A stretch of 64,000 bases of DNA from Rhea pennata (GCF_028389875.1 NC_084663.1:116631301-116695300), one strand, 5' to 3'. Numbered from the stretch's first letter, positions 12,846 to 25,900 are shown. Numbers and translations are program-made. Notes: generated by a model not told the origin, from the letters alone.

Positions 12846-14528
12846 AAAAAGAAGTATGTTAGTGAACTTCTTGAAAACCTTATTCTGGGAAAGGAGAACA
12901 AAAATGACATAGTGAAATATTTCAGCTCCAATAAATTGGCAGAGGGGAAAGAAAAGAAAGAAAAGGGGATAAAAGATATGGTTGAAAAATGATTGTACAT
13001 ATGTGGAAAAAAAATACTATGAAGGTAAGGTAATCCAAGAAATGTTATCTTTATGCTGCTGTGATATAATCCCAGTTGTGAATTTTTTACTAATAGAAAA
13101 CTTTAGGCCATCTGACTCAACTTTCTTCTATTATTTCATATTGTTGGCTTCTTTTCTAACTGACAGTACTAATTTTATTTGAGTTTCCATACACTAAGCC
13201 ATGATATGAGTTTCAAATTGGCAGTTTGGCTGAAGTTCAGAGAAAATGAATAAAACAGAGAAAAAAAAGAAATGAAGAGCTCAGATTTTTGCTTTGCTCT
13301 TGCAAAACTTCCATGCAAGAACAAAGTTCCTGCTTTTCTGATACTATGAAATGATTTCTTTTCTCCTCAAGTTCCAAAGAGAGAAACTGACTGAAGCAGA
13401 CATGATATCTACCCTGGATTCTAACTTGTAGGCTCTCATTTTGTCCTTGGAAAAAAAAAACGGATCTCACTGCAGTCACTTGTAAGGAAAGACGGAGCTG
13501 AAAGATTCTGTGATTCTACATGCTGAACATGCCTGGATTAGTTACGTTGTCTTCTAACTGCTGTGCATTGCCAGCTTGCAGAAACTGCTTTCATGGCTAT
13601 GGCATAGAAACACATTTTTTTCATCAAGATAAATAATTTCTATCTCCCTACCTTAGCATTTCATTCTGTTGTCTCTAGCTTTATTATTTCAGCACTACAA
13701 GCAGAAGGGGATACAGGGATTACAGATTTTAGGTTAGTGTTCAATCCCACACTCAGGGGAATAAAATGTCCTTTTTAGTTGTATACTGTCAATAAGATGC
13801 TTTTTGACATCTTATTGTCAAAAAGATGTCAAACCGTAAGAGGGTGGTTTGGGAAAAGATGTGAAAAGATGGGAAACCATAAGAAGGTTTCCCTAAAAGG
13901 AAAATATCTATACATAGGAGTATCTGACTGTCCCTTTTTGTTATTTTTCAGCCTTCACTGCCTCACCATCCTAGAGGTTACCTAAAACATTTTGAACTTC
14001 TCCCAGTTCAGTTATTCCACTTGAAAACTGTCTTTGCCTTTGGGTTACACCAGCACAGTGCCAAACAGCATAGCAGGCTCAGTCTTGTGCCACTGATGGA
14101 TTTAAGGTCTTTTTGGTGTAACGCCACAGGGCTAGAAAAGACAATGTTGTCTTATTGGAAAGAGGAGATTTACAAGTTCTCATTAGGCAAATAGCATGGC
14201 AGGAATTAAACTCTTTCAAGCACAAGTACAGGATGGTATTTCTTTGTGCTTTTTGAAGTTTTATAGATTTCTCTGCATTGATTTTGTGTTTATCACAGGT
14301 CCATTGTCTGCTCAGAGTTACACTCACTATTGTACCCACAGCAGACTGAGTTGCCATCTCTGGCTCTTGTGTTCCTGAAATCAGTGATCAATTCAGACAG
14401 GAGGAGGTTACATACTTCTGTTGGTGGCCTGAATATATATCTTTATCTCTCTATTGACTGTATAGTGAGTGAGGGGCTGGCTTTCTAAGGCTAGAGAGCA
14501 TCTGACTTCCCTCACTTGAAGTGATGGT

Positions 14529-14601
14529 GTGTATATATATATTTTTATATATATATATATATATATATAGCTATAGTATATATGGTATATAGTATATATG
14601 G
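14529..14601. repeat. (TA)n microsatellite
   Basis: Long AT/TA alternation with GTATATAG interruptions in the intergenic region. Confidence 0.95.
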
Positions 14602-16474
14602 TTGATATGAAGTTATGGTAGATAACTAAGTTCACATAGTCATCCAGACACCTTTCTAGAAGATCTGAATATGGCCCCTAAATATTTCCTTTTATGGAGG
14701 GGTAAAAATATATGGTACTTAAAACATTCCCCTAGCATTTATTTCTGCCTTTGGTGGAGCTGACTTGTGACAATAAGTATAGGAAGTATTAGATTAAATG
14801 GCCTGATATACCAAGTTCAAGAAAAAAAAATTAGTAGGCAGGGGACTCCCACAATTTTCTCTCCGATACCAAACCAAAAGGCACAAGGTAACTGGTTCAT
14901 TTCAGAAGCATAAATAGTCCTTTTCTGAAGCAGTTGAGAGGAAGGCTTTCACACATCTGACAGAGCTAGTGAACTCTTTTCCCATCCCCTCTTGCAGTTG
15001 CAGATGCTTCAGAACTATTCTGTTTAATCCTATTTTTCAACATCTTTTATCTCATTTATCTGAGTTCAGTAAAACTTGATGGAATGTCCCTGATCTCAGG
15101 CAGGATTGTGTGAAACCTGGTTTGCTTTTATCTACCCAAGAAGAAGAGGCATGAATATAACGTATTTGTTGCCCAGTTGTTTGTCCTATGTGTGAAGAGG
15201 AAGAGTGTGAGGAAAGAAAGTGTATTCAGAATCAAACATGACATTCAAGCTGGTCGAAGTTCTGTGTAATCTCCAGAAAGAGATGCCAAAGTTAGGAAAT
15301 TCAAAACTGGATCTGATTCAAGTTCAGCTGGAGCAGGAGGAAAGGAATGGATTTAATGGAATAAATCTGGTTCCATTGTCTCCCACCTATTCACTTATGT
15401 CATTTCAAGAGAAAGCAGATGAATGTGAATATGCATACCAGACTGTAAACAGACAGATGTTCTGCCTACCCACCTTATACACAAGCACAATCCCAGGGCA
15501 GAGGACACATTCATGACACATTTCTAGTGTTGTTGCTGTGTTCTCTTTGCTGAGAGCAGTATTACAGGAACTAGGAACTAAGTGTTCTGGTTTATTCTCT
15601 CTCCCTCAAACCTTAAAAGGAGCTAGAAATGCAATTTGAAGGTAGTATGGCAGATTGTAAAGCTAATTTATTTGAACTTCTCACTAGTTTACTTCTAGGT
15701 CTTACAAAACAGATTTCAGAGAACAACCTGAACTCTATCACGGTAGCTTCAAGATGTTTTCTTACCTTGTGGTGAAAGCTTTAAGCAGTCCTATACACTT
15801 CAAACTCAGTTATGCTGAAGCACATTGGCCTTGAACAAAGCTAAGGCATGGGAGAAGGTGGTGGCACACGGAGAGACAACAGTAAAAGGGAAGGGTTCTT
15901 TTGCAACTTGGAAGGATCAGGCCAATTCTTAACACAGCTCTGCACCTGCTGAAATCTCTCACTCAAGGAATTTGCCCTACCAGGAAAAGCTATTGGTTAG
16001 GTTTCCCACACAGACCTGTAAGCTAGCCTATAAAGCCAGTGGCCTGGCTATGCCAGAGCAGTAGACTTGTCAGGGCCTGGCATGTGAGCCACAGAGGCCT
16101 GAAAGAGGGAAAGCAGGAAAGTTGCGTGTGTTGTGCGGTACCACTTCAGTGCCAGTGAGAAGAGGGGGCACTCTGCATTGATCTTGGGGAAAAAAAAAGA
16201 AGCAGGGAAGTGTTGTCACATGAATGAGGAGGTGGGTGTAAACCCGGGATGGTCCTATAGTCACAGCCACAGCAGGAATAAGGGTGGTGAGGGGGATAAC
16301 TACAAGAAAAAAAAAAAGAAAAAGAAAAAAAGCTATGCACAGGGCGTGAAGGCGAGACTATGTGCATTAGCCAAGAGGGAGGTGCTGGGTCCCAGAAATG
16401 ACCGGAGGGGGGTGGAGAGAACCGGGGGAGGGCGGGCGAGGTGCAGCCAGGACTGAGTCAGCCCGGCCGGCACG

Positions 16475-16756
16475 ATGCGCTCCGAGGGCAGTGCCAGGCG
16501 CGGCGCCGCCGGGGAGCCTCTGCCCTTCGCCGCCGCCCTCGCCGGCTCCCTCGCGGCGGCCGGCCGCGATCCCCCCCGCGGCGGCGGCTGGCTGCGCGGC
16601 GGCCTCGCCGTCGGGCAGGGCCACTCGGCCCTCCCCCTCCTCCGCCCCCTCCGCCGCCCGGGCGGTCCCGGGGCAGCCGGCTGTGCCCCGCGGCGGAGGG
16701 CACACGGCGGGCCGCAGGTGGCCGCACCGCCAACCGGGGCCGGCTCCATCATGTGA
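16475..16756 (+). other. Possible upstream ORF in the EVA1C leader (93 codons)
   Basis: ATG in a fair context (A at -3) opens a 93-codon Ala/Arg/Gly/Pro-rich frame, out of frame with EVA1C, ending 46 bases before the EVA1C ATG. It would be a uORF only if transcription starts upstream of 16475. The peptide composition is what GC-rich DNA gives by chance, so no product is claimed. Confidence 0.25.
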
Positions 16757-16802
16757 GGCGGCGGCGGGGCTGCCACTCGCCCCCGCCGCCCTCTCCCGCA
16801 CC

Positions 16803-16929
16803 ATGAGGGAAGGGGACGCGGGGCAGCACCCACGGCGCGGACAGGTAGAGCCCGGGCGGCTGCTCCACCTCCTCTCCTGCGTGATCCTCGTGTGCAGCGC
16901 GGAGATCGCGGCGCTCACTGACTTCGCAG
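16803..16929 (+). CDS. EVA1C: EVA1C coding exon 1 (signal peptide)
   Basis: ATG with A at -3 in the CpG island. It encodes 42 residues plus one base. A basic stretch (RRGQVEPGR) precedes the hydrophobic core [17 protein letters not shown]; cleavage is likely near CSA-E (residue 33). The end [10 protein letters not shown] matches human EISALTDFSG. The donor is GTACGG at 16930. The frame is open upstream to an ATG at 16398, so a longer N-terminus cannot be excluded. The start at 16803 best fits the usual protein length. Confidence 0.88.
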
Positions 16930-19900
16930 GTACGGCGCGGGCCGGGCCGCGGCGGCGCTGCCCGCGGCGCAGGGCAGGCAGCGCCCCCGCAGCGGCCGCC
17001 GGGGCGGGGGGGGGAGGCCGCGCGCGCCCAACGGCCACCCACCGCCCAACGGCCGCTGGGGGGGGGGGGGGGAGGGGGGGTCGCGCCCAACGGCCACCCG
17101 CCGCCCAACGGCCGCTGGCGGGGGGGGAGGTCGCGCCCAACGGCCACCCGCCGCCCAACGGCCGCTGGGGGGGAGAAGTGCGGCGCCAGGGGCGGCGGCC
17201 GGGCGGGAGGGGAGGAGAAGGTGCGGAGCAGGGGTCTGGCGGCGGCCGCCGCCTGGCAGCGAGCACCTGCGCCTCCGCCTCCCTCCGGGCACGGGTCCGG
17301 CGGCCTCGCCGCCTGCCCGCCCGGGCGCCGCTGGGCGGGAGGCGTCGCACGCCCGGCGCCCCGTGACGGGAGCGGTGCGAGGTGGCCGCTCGGAGAGCGG
17401 CGCGGCGACGCAGCCCGTCCCAAAGCGCTCCGAAAGCCGCTTCAGGCACCTGATGTCCGGCGCTGGGGCCGGGCCGGGGCGCGTGATTCAGCTGTCCCGT
17501 AGCTCCAGCACCGTGTGGAGGAGCGCAGGAAGGGAAAGGGGGTGAAGGGTTTGCGGAGAGGTCAGATGAGAAGGGACGCGGCGACTTCTTAACTGTTCGT
17601 CGCCGTCCGTCGCTTCTCAGCCAGGCAGTGGGAAAGCCGTGTGCGATGGGCGAGGACCTGACCCCCGAGGGTGTGGACGTCCCCGGGAGGACTCCCGCTT
17701 TCTCCAGTAGGCTCGGAGTGGGGCCCTGGGCAAACCCTCCTGAGCTCTGGTAGGAAACAAATGCTGCGCTCCTCTTTGCCCAAAGAGCATTTCATACTGG
17801 GAGGGAGCAGGAGCCCCCGCTAACTGAGCAGAGGCATCAGTTCTCGCTGAAAAAAAACAGGTATGTCATATAACTCAAGGGCGCTGTGTCAGTGAAAAAT
17901 GAAATAGCTATAGAAACGGGAACGATGTCCCTGTTTCCAGCAAAAAGAGGGAGCAACTTTTCTTCTCTGCTTCAGACTCTTGTAACTTTTTTTTGTGTGT
18001 GTGTTCCGTGACATTTCCCTGCTGTTACAAAGTTATTTAGAAGAATAATCTTTTTCCTTTATATTTATCTCGCAGTAAGTGCAGTGTATTCCTGATTAAT
18101 TGCAAGTTTAAGAAACTGCCCCTAGGGCAAAAAGCAAACCTTAACTGTTAACGAACAGAACAGAACTTTCCAAAAGCCATTCGAATGCACCGGAACAAAG
18201 TTAGTACATGATTACTAATGCAAATATATTATTATACAAATTAATATAGCACATGTTAATACAGTTCAAAATGCTGGTGGAGGTCCTGCAGAGACTGGAC
18301 GTATTTTTTCAGCAGTAGGAAAATGCAGTTGTGATTTTGTTATTGTCAAACTTCATAAATTTGAACATTTCTTAGCAAGCAGCCATCAAATGTAAAGACT
18401 AGAATTATACACTTAGATAAACTATGTTTCTCCTATTAGATACCTTTCACATGTAAAAGGCTTTTAAATGTTTCTTATCTTATTCTTTGGTGTTTTTTTG
18501 GCTTAACTCCCGGTTGGTAGGTAGTCGTTTTGGAATTACATGGTAATTCTCACAAGAAAATATAAGAAGGTTCAGATTTTCCTTTTCAATTAGCCACTGA
18601 GTTAAAAAAAAATCCTTCTAGTTTATCTAGGAAAGTTCATCACACAAGAGTGCATTCACATTTAAAATGAAAGATCAGTTAAGGAAATCCAAGATAATTT
18701 TTAAAAGTACAGATGTATTCACTATTTAATTTTTCACTGAACTTTCCAAATAGCTGGAATAATCAAAGACAATTCTTCCTCTCACTCCAGAGACCAGCAT
18801 TGTAAAAGTCATGCAGACAATTCAATAAATAGTATGTTGAAAAGAAGATTAAATTCCAAATTTGATGCCAGTCCAGACTGGGAAAATTTCTAGGCCTTAA
18901 CACAGTCTGCTGCTATTCTTTTTATTTTTAACATGGGGATTTAATCCAAAATGACAGAAAAGACCAAAATGTTACTGAACCCTTTTTAAAAAGCTATGCA
19001 GAACGCACCAAAAAGTTTTTAGCTGCTTCAAAAGTAGGGAAACATACAACAGGTGCTCAGGCCAGGAACTGTCAGATGTAAGATGACACCCTGAAATGCC
19101 ATCCTACCTCTGTTTAAAACTGATACCTGTTAAAGAATCACAACAAGTTCTGTAACAACGACTTCAAAGTCCTGAGCGTCTGAAGTTGCAAAATTTCCTT
19201 ATTTGCTCCCGCCTCAGCAGGAACACCGACTTGATTTTTCATAAGCTCTGCTGAATTTACATGAAAACAAATCTGCCCCGTTTAAAGGGACAGCATGCTG
19301 CAGTTGCCAAGATGCAGGCAGCTCCTTCGGGTTCGTTGCTGAGAGGTGGCAAACAGGGAGCCGGCTCCCCTGCTTTACCGACTGCATGCATGTTCCCTGT
19401 TCTGAAGAGAGTCGGGTCCGACTCGGCCCTTCTAAGGATAAAGCTTCCAGGCAGCAGGCTATGCATTCCCTTACAAAGACCATGTCGTAGAAAAGGAACT
19501 GAGCTCAGGGCTGTGAGCGTGTTCTGTACAGTTTGGTCTGGGGCTGAGAGTTTAGGAGTGCATGGAGGATTGGAAGGAAAGTTGCTGAAACTTCTCCTCC
19601 TCTTCGCAGATTGCAGGCTTTTATACTCAGATTATCAGGTGCATACTTTCTTGGGTCATTGCTTTTTCCGCTCTGTGTGTTTCCAGCATCAGATCTTTAC
19701 CTCAGCAGCCCAAACTCTGTTTCACTCTCCCTCTCTGTCTTTTTCTCTTTCCCTCTCTCTCCTCCTCCGTCTCTCCTTCTGACAGCTTTCTCTAATCACC
19801 TCCCAGCCTGCAGAGAGACTATGCTTGCAGCAACTGTACATGTACTTTTTGTTGTTCTCTTTATGAATGCATTAAATTGTGCTACCAATTGTAACCTGCC

Positions 19901-22900
19901 CAGAGTCCGTAACTTAGTCACAAGACCCAACTGCTTCTCATACAGCAATGATGACTCCTGTTTGGATTTGTCTGCTATTTTTCAAGTAGGGAGCAGGAAG
20001 TAGTATAAGTAGTTGGTGAAAGATTATTCTTTTTATATTCTTTTTTTATTCTTTTGTTTATCATTTTTTAATGTTTGATTTGTATTTATTTTCCCATTTA
20101 GTAAATTGTAGTCATTTTTTGGATCACTTCACAGAACAGAAGCAGTGAAACTTGTGCAAAATGTACCCTTTCCTTTTCATAAGGGGTAGGTTGGCAGCCC
20201 TGGCTCTAAGTAGAACCTGTCCATTTGGTTATCACAGGTCAGTTATCATTGTGATCTTGTTACTACTCTTGCACCTTTAGGATATATGGTTGCAGGTTGT
20301 TCTCATGTTTCTCAGTCCTGCTTTCAAATATAGGAGGGATTTTGGGGGGCAATATTTCTTTATTGTGCAATAGCATTTTATATGAGTAGTAATTTTTCCT
20401 AGGAAAAAAAATGTTCTGAGACAAAGCTCCAGCTGCAGAGCTCTAAATCTCATAGCTGTATGAGGAGGACTCAATGCTAGTAAGCATAATTAGTTTCTCC
20501 TTTTAGTAATAGGAGATATCTGAAGTAAAGTAATGTTTATATGCAAGATACTTAAAGATCCATATAATCTATTCTTCTCTAGCAGTTTGTTGACAACAAA
20601 GAAAATATGTATCAATTGTAATGGGTATGGAAAGCAGAGGTTTGCCCTAAGGTCTGCTGTCCTTAGTTTGATTCATTTTTTTGAAGTGGAATCCAATGCA
20701 TGTATTTCCAAGTTTGAAATTGAAGCTAAGGGTTTGATAAAAGACATAAAGGCCTAATCCACATTTTTTTTTTTCATTTGATCTTCATGCAGATTGATGT
20801 AGTCCCACAGCTAGAGAATTTTCTTTCTCTCTAAAGCCTGTTCTCAGAGGACATCGAAAAACATCTAAAATCTTTTTTCACCAAAATTGCTAGGCATCTT
20901 CATAGTTTCATTCCTACTTGACAAAGCACTATCCTCATGTTATTTTTATCGATGATCACTTGAAACTTTCACATTTCAAATGAGGTCCCAGTCCAGGAGA
21001 CTGAGGGCTGCTGTTGGTTTTGCTTGCTCAGAGAGCCAAAATCTCAATTGCTCTGAGCTGCCAGGAGACTGGCAAAATTGAAGTGGGACACTTTTTTTTT
21101 TTTTTTTTTTTTTTTGAGAAATTAAGGCCAGATGACAGCAATTCTTTCACAGCTCTTCTTCATTCAAGAGCTCATTTTCTCAATACAGGCAAAATAAGTT
21201 CTAACATACAGGCCAGCAAACTTTGCCTGTGCTGATGCTGTGGAAAGGCTGGCTGCTTGCTGTCACTACTGCTAATAGGTCCTAGCTGCTTACTTTCACA
21301 AAATGTGTTGGTGCTTAACAGAACCAAGGTCTTTTCCTCTCTAACAAGCATGACTAAAATTGCATTCAATATTCAACATGCATTCAACACAATTATTAGG
21401 GAAAACCCACATGTAAAATGGAATTTCATAAGCTGCACTTCTTTAGGAAAGCAGCTAGAACACCAGAGATGGGTTTGAACAACATGACCTAAACTAAAAT
21501 GTCACCTCCTTATTCCACAGAACAAATTAGCAGTCATTGCTCTCTCTTTTCATTCCCCTGCCCTCCTTGCCGGCAATGGGAGAAGAGCTCTGCTCTGTCT
21601 TTGGCTTTCTGTCCTAGCTCTGTTCTTCCTCCCAACTTTTCTCTGTGGCTCTCACTTTTCTGTGAGAAAATTCCTTCTCACCTGCAAGGTGCAGGAACAT
21701 CCATTCACCTTTCTTTACATCTATTTTTAAGTGTTCTGCCTCCTTTCTTTCTCATCTTCTTCTTCTCTCCATGCCTGCTTTCAGCTTGGGTATTCTGGGT
21801 GAACTGGCCTTAGCCTCCTTTGCTCAGTTCATCAGTCATTCTCCCTGTCTTTACCTTACTCCCAGCCAGGTTTTCTGGGCAGCCTTCAAGAAAAGAGTCT
21901 GTAACCAAAGACCAAAAATGAAGTAACTATGTGATTGCATAACTGGGCTGGAGAATGACTGTGTGGATGTGAACAGAAAGAGTTTCCCGCAGTTTAGGGA
22001 GAACCATTTAATCTCGGCCCACTAGTGTCAACTTTTTTTTTCTTTTTCCAGAACATTTCAGACAGAACTAGACATTACTTTAATTCCAATGACTTGGTCT
22101 TCTGATCCAAGAATAGAGAACAAATGGATGCAAATGGATTGCAAAAAGCAAACCAGTTCCCCCATGAAAATTAATCTTATCTTGCGGCCTTTTTGCATTA
22201 AAAGTTTCCATTAAGTTCTATGGCATTTACCCATTCCAGATTCCCCCAAGCAAAAGGAAAATAGGCAAATGCTTGGAGCAAATGCTTTGTTTGTAAAAAC
22301 GTGGCAGGATCAATCATGATGAACCACAAGGATGCAGAGAGGTTTTTTGTTGATTTTGTGTTGGTCAGATAAAATCCTGTATAAATTTTCTTGAGTCAGT
22401 TCTGTTGACTCACTGTGGCAAGTGGAGCTTGTCCTTCAACTGGGATATTTAAAGAGGTGCTAAAAGGAGTGATGTCAATGATGCATTTCCTTGATACTGG
22501 CTTGTAAATGTCAAATGTAAATTCTGGTTGCTTTGTTTAAAGGAAAACATTTCATTTTAGAAACATATTGCGCTTCAGTAATATGGGAACCAAACCTCAA
22601 AGTCTGCTCTAAAGTCTCTTGAAGCTGGTTTTTGTTCTGTGGAATAAAGAGGTGACATTTTAGTTTAGGTAATGTTGTTCATCTCTGCTGTTCTAACTGC
22701 TTTCCTAAAGAAGTGCAGCTTATGAAATTCCATTTTATATGTGGATTTTCCCTAATAATTTTGTTGAATATTGAATGCAATTTTAGTCATGCTTGTTAGA
22801 GAAGAAAAAACTTCGGTTCTGTTAAGTACCTACACTTTTTATGAGAGTGAGCAGCTAGGACCTATTAGTATCTCCATGAAAGGATACTGTCCCAAGAACT

Positions 22901-25900
22901 CTCTCAAAGTGACTTAAAGCTTAATTTGATGCTTCTCCCCCAAAACCGACACCAGGGAATCCAGCCAGGAGACATAAACCTTTAGGAAACCTGACTTCCT
23001 AGGCAATATCACTCAGAGGCCAACGTGTTTGAGTCTGTCTGTCAGATTCTTACACCTCTGAGGCAGGAACTCCTTTCGTTCATAACTGCGCAGATTACCA
23101 GCACCTCACGCATCGTGTATTGTTTTGGTTCAAAATAAATAGCAAAGATTAGCTCCTTCTGCTTTCCTATTCTATTTGCAGCTGATACCCTTCAGGGTAA
23201 GACAGAGCATCCAGACCGTCTCAGCTTTATTAGAGAAAGTAGTAACGGACCTGTACCAAATAAAAACTACATTTTGGTGAGAATGTGCCCAGACAGAGAA
23301 GGCACTGTCTAACTGATCACCAAGTATCAGACTTCTATCATCTTCCAACTATAACTCACAATTACAATTGAAATATTTTGATTTCTTACAAAACACAGAG
23401 AAAATATTGTATTGTCTTAAAGGGAGCTGAAGAGCAGAAGGAGGCGTGGTTGTGCCTTATTTGTTCAGCATTGGTGAGTCATTTCATCTGAATTTCTATG
23501 CATTTTAAGAGTTTTGTTTCAAAGGTCTATTGTGTGGCTTTTGGCAACAAATTAAATACCAGTACTGTTTGGGTCCTAACTTAGAATTAATTTTAAAACA
23601 TAATATAGGGCCCAACTGAAGGCCTGTGGAGGTCATTGGAAAGATTCCCAAAGATTTCAGTGGGCTTTGGATGAGGGTCTTAAAGAATCCACAAATAGCC
23701 ATCTGTTTTTCCTTACTGTTTTTATTCTTGTTTGGGAAGACAAGCATTAAGTTTTCAGAATCATTTAGCAGTTTTGGACCTTTCATTTCTTAAAGCTTAA
23801 ACTGAGTAGGAGAAGAAGAAATGCCTTTATAAAGAAAATTATCAAGTTAAGAGGACAGGGTTTTTTGGCTTTTCTGGCTTGGATCTGCTGTACTGTAAGC
23901 TAACACTGCAGATCAGTGAACTGCCAGAGGATGGACTCAAAAGATCTAAAAGGCAATTTCACTCTTCTCTGATTTATCTTATTCTCTGAAATGTGATTTT
24001 TTGAGTATCAGACACAAATGGGGATGCATACAATGTAGAGTTTGACTCACAGTCTGTTTGCAAAATGAAGCCCATATTGTATTTTCTGAGGGATGGGCAA
24101 TGAACAGATCCTCTCAAGTTTGCATGGAGGCACAAGTTCGTAAATCCAAGCTTTCAAAAAAATATTTTTCCCTAGTCCCGGGATCTTCCTGCTTACAGTC
24201 TTTGAGAAGATCATAACTTTGCTGTCTCTTGGGCATAATGATTCCCTCATTCTGTCTCCAGATGAAGCTGCCACCTACTAAGCCTTTCGCTTGTTGCTTC
24301 TTGTTAATGGTGCTAGAAGAGGCTACTATGTCTCCAGTCAGAAAAGGATTTTTTTTTTCTTTTTGCAAAGGCAGAAAGCAGCTCCAGAGTCTTCCTTAAC
24401 ACAATTGTACCTCTTGATAGATCACAGTATAGGAGGGAGAAAATCTTCCTTTTCCACTGTAATAGTTCCATATTAAATGACAGGACAAGTATTTATCCAT
24501 AAGGCTTCATGGAATGGCTAAGAGAAATATAGCTGACAATAGCATGGAGTTTTCTGTAGATTTAAATCTTCAGGGATCCACAATAGTTTGCTCCCTTCTA
24601 AAATGTACTTTGCTTGCTAAGGAACTTGTGTATACTTTTACCCAGGCCCACCAAGTGCTGCATGCTACCCCTTCCCATTGATTTTGTATAGAGGCACTGA
24701 AGTGTATAAGCACACAGGGAGAATGAGAGGCAGAAAAAAAAAGTAAGAGTGAGTGAAAGAAAGGAAATGCATAGGGATCTTTCCGATTTCCTTAAAAAAC
24801 CATAGGGATTAAAAATTAAGCATCACTCCTGGAAGACAGCACGAAGGAATAGGAAACTGTTGATTTGAAGGAAACAGAGAACAGCTGTAGGAGGATATGG
24901 GAGAGAGAATAGGCAGCTGGTCCATGACTGCAGGATTCATGGATTTCCCCACTCTACAAAAAATTTAATACACAGAGCTGCAATCCAGGTTGATTGGGAG
25001 GAGTATGAAGAGGTTAGGTGGTATCCAGAGAAACAAAACCCATTTGGTGAGTATCACACCACAGAGTTACAGGATGTCTGTCTTTTCTTTATGAAGTCTT
25101 TGCTTCATTTTTCTAAAAAGAACTCATGAATTGATTTCTTATGCATGCTGTTACTCACTGAATAAGCCCTTCTCTTGCCATTTGCTCACATACTAGATTT
25201 TGACTGAATCCTTAGGCTGAATTATTTTCTGGCTCACCTGTGTCCCTTATTCTGACTTGAGTAGAATCGAGCTCTTGCTTTATTTGACTCTCTGATTTAG
25301 TAGGTAATGGCAATTAGGATCAGTAAGATGCCTGTGATCCATGAGATATGATTGTGAGCGAAAAGTTAAGCTAAACAGTTTCCTTAGGAAAACATGCATC
25401 TTGCTAAAAGAATTCATCAAAGACCTGACAGAGATTTTTTTTTTTTTTTATCACTAATGCCTGCTTTTATTGCTACACTATCCAAAAAGCATTTTTACTT
25501 TTAACTTAAGTATTTTCTTATTGAAGGTTTAATCCTCCAGCTGTGTCAGTGAGGCCAGTGAAAATGGGTTGTTCCATTAGGAGCAGGTGAATTAACTCTC
25601 AGTGTATGTCTACTACCTCTTTAGCAGCCTGTTTACTTTTAATGTAAGTAAGGGACTGAGTTGGAAGTGACAACTCTTGTTTTGGCCTATCTACTTGGGC
25701 TTCAGGGAACTTGTAGGAACTTTTTTTTTTGAGTCTTTTCTCCTCAGGTTTGAAATTGGCCAGTGAGCTCAAAAGTTGCTGAGTGAGGAAATGACAGCTG
25801 GACAAGCAGCATGAAGCTCATAAGCTTCATTTCCTTCAGAAATCGTGGACTGAAAACTCAGGGTCTCATTCTAAAATAAGAAATGGTATTTGAAGCTCTG

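Larger units (their letters stand above)
6721..16384. other. Intergenic spacer between the URB1 and EVA1C promoters
   Basis: About 9.7 kb, mostly AT-rich, with microsatellites (6869, 12771, 14529) and the ancient-repeat stretch near 11.3 kb. A C/T-rich, repeat-like but unclassified block covers about 9050-9800. ORFs of up to about 98 codons (for example 15220-15516) show no domain, splice context or codon signature, and are treated as chance. Confidence 0.7.
16385..17500 (+). promoter_or_regulatory. EVA1C: CpG-island promoter of EVA1C
   Basis: Dense CpG and G+C-rich block covering the presumed 5' leader, coding exon 1 and the first 570 bases of intron 1. An AP-1-like TGAGTCA is at 16454-16460 at the upstream shoulder. 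No TATA box is seen. The region is flanked on the left by A-rich purine runs (16308-16332). Confidence 0.7.

Noticed and set aside
15220..15516. 98-codon intergenic ORF
   Set aside because: No family resemblance, no clear splice or promoter context, and the first codon of the frame is not ATG. Such lengths occur by chance in this much DNA.
16367..17449. 360-codon minus-strand ORF across EVA1C exon 1
   Set aside because: Composition is driven by the CpG island and minisatellite; it is antisense to a recognised exon and has no domain.
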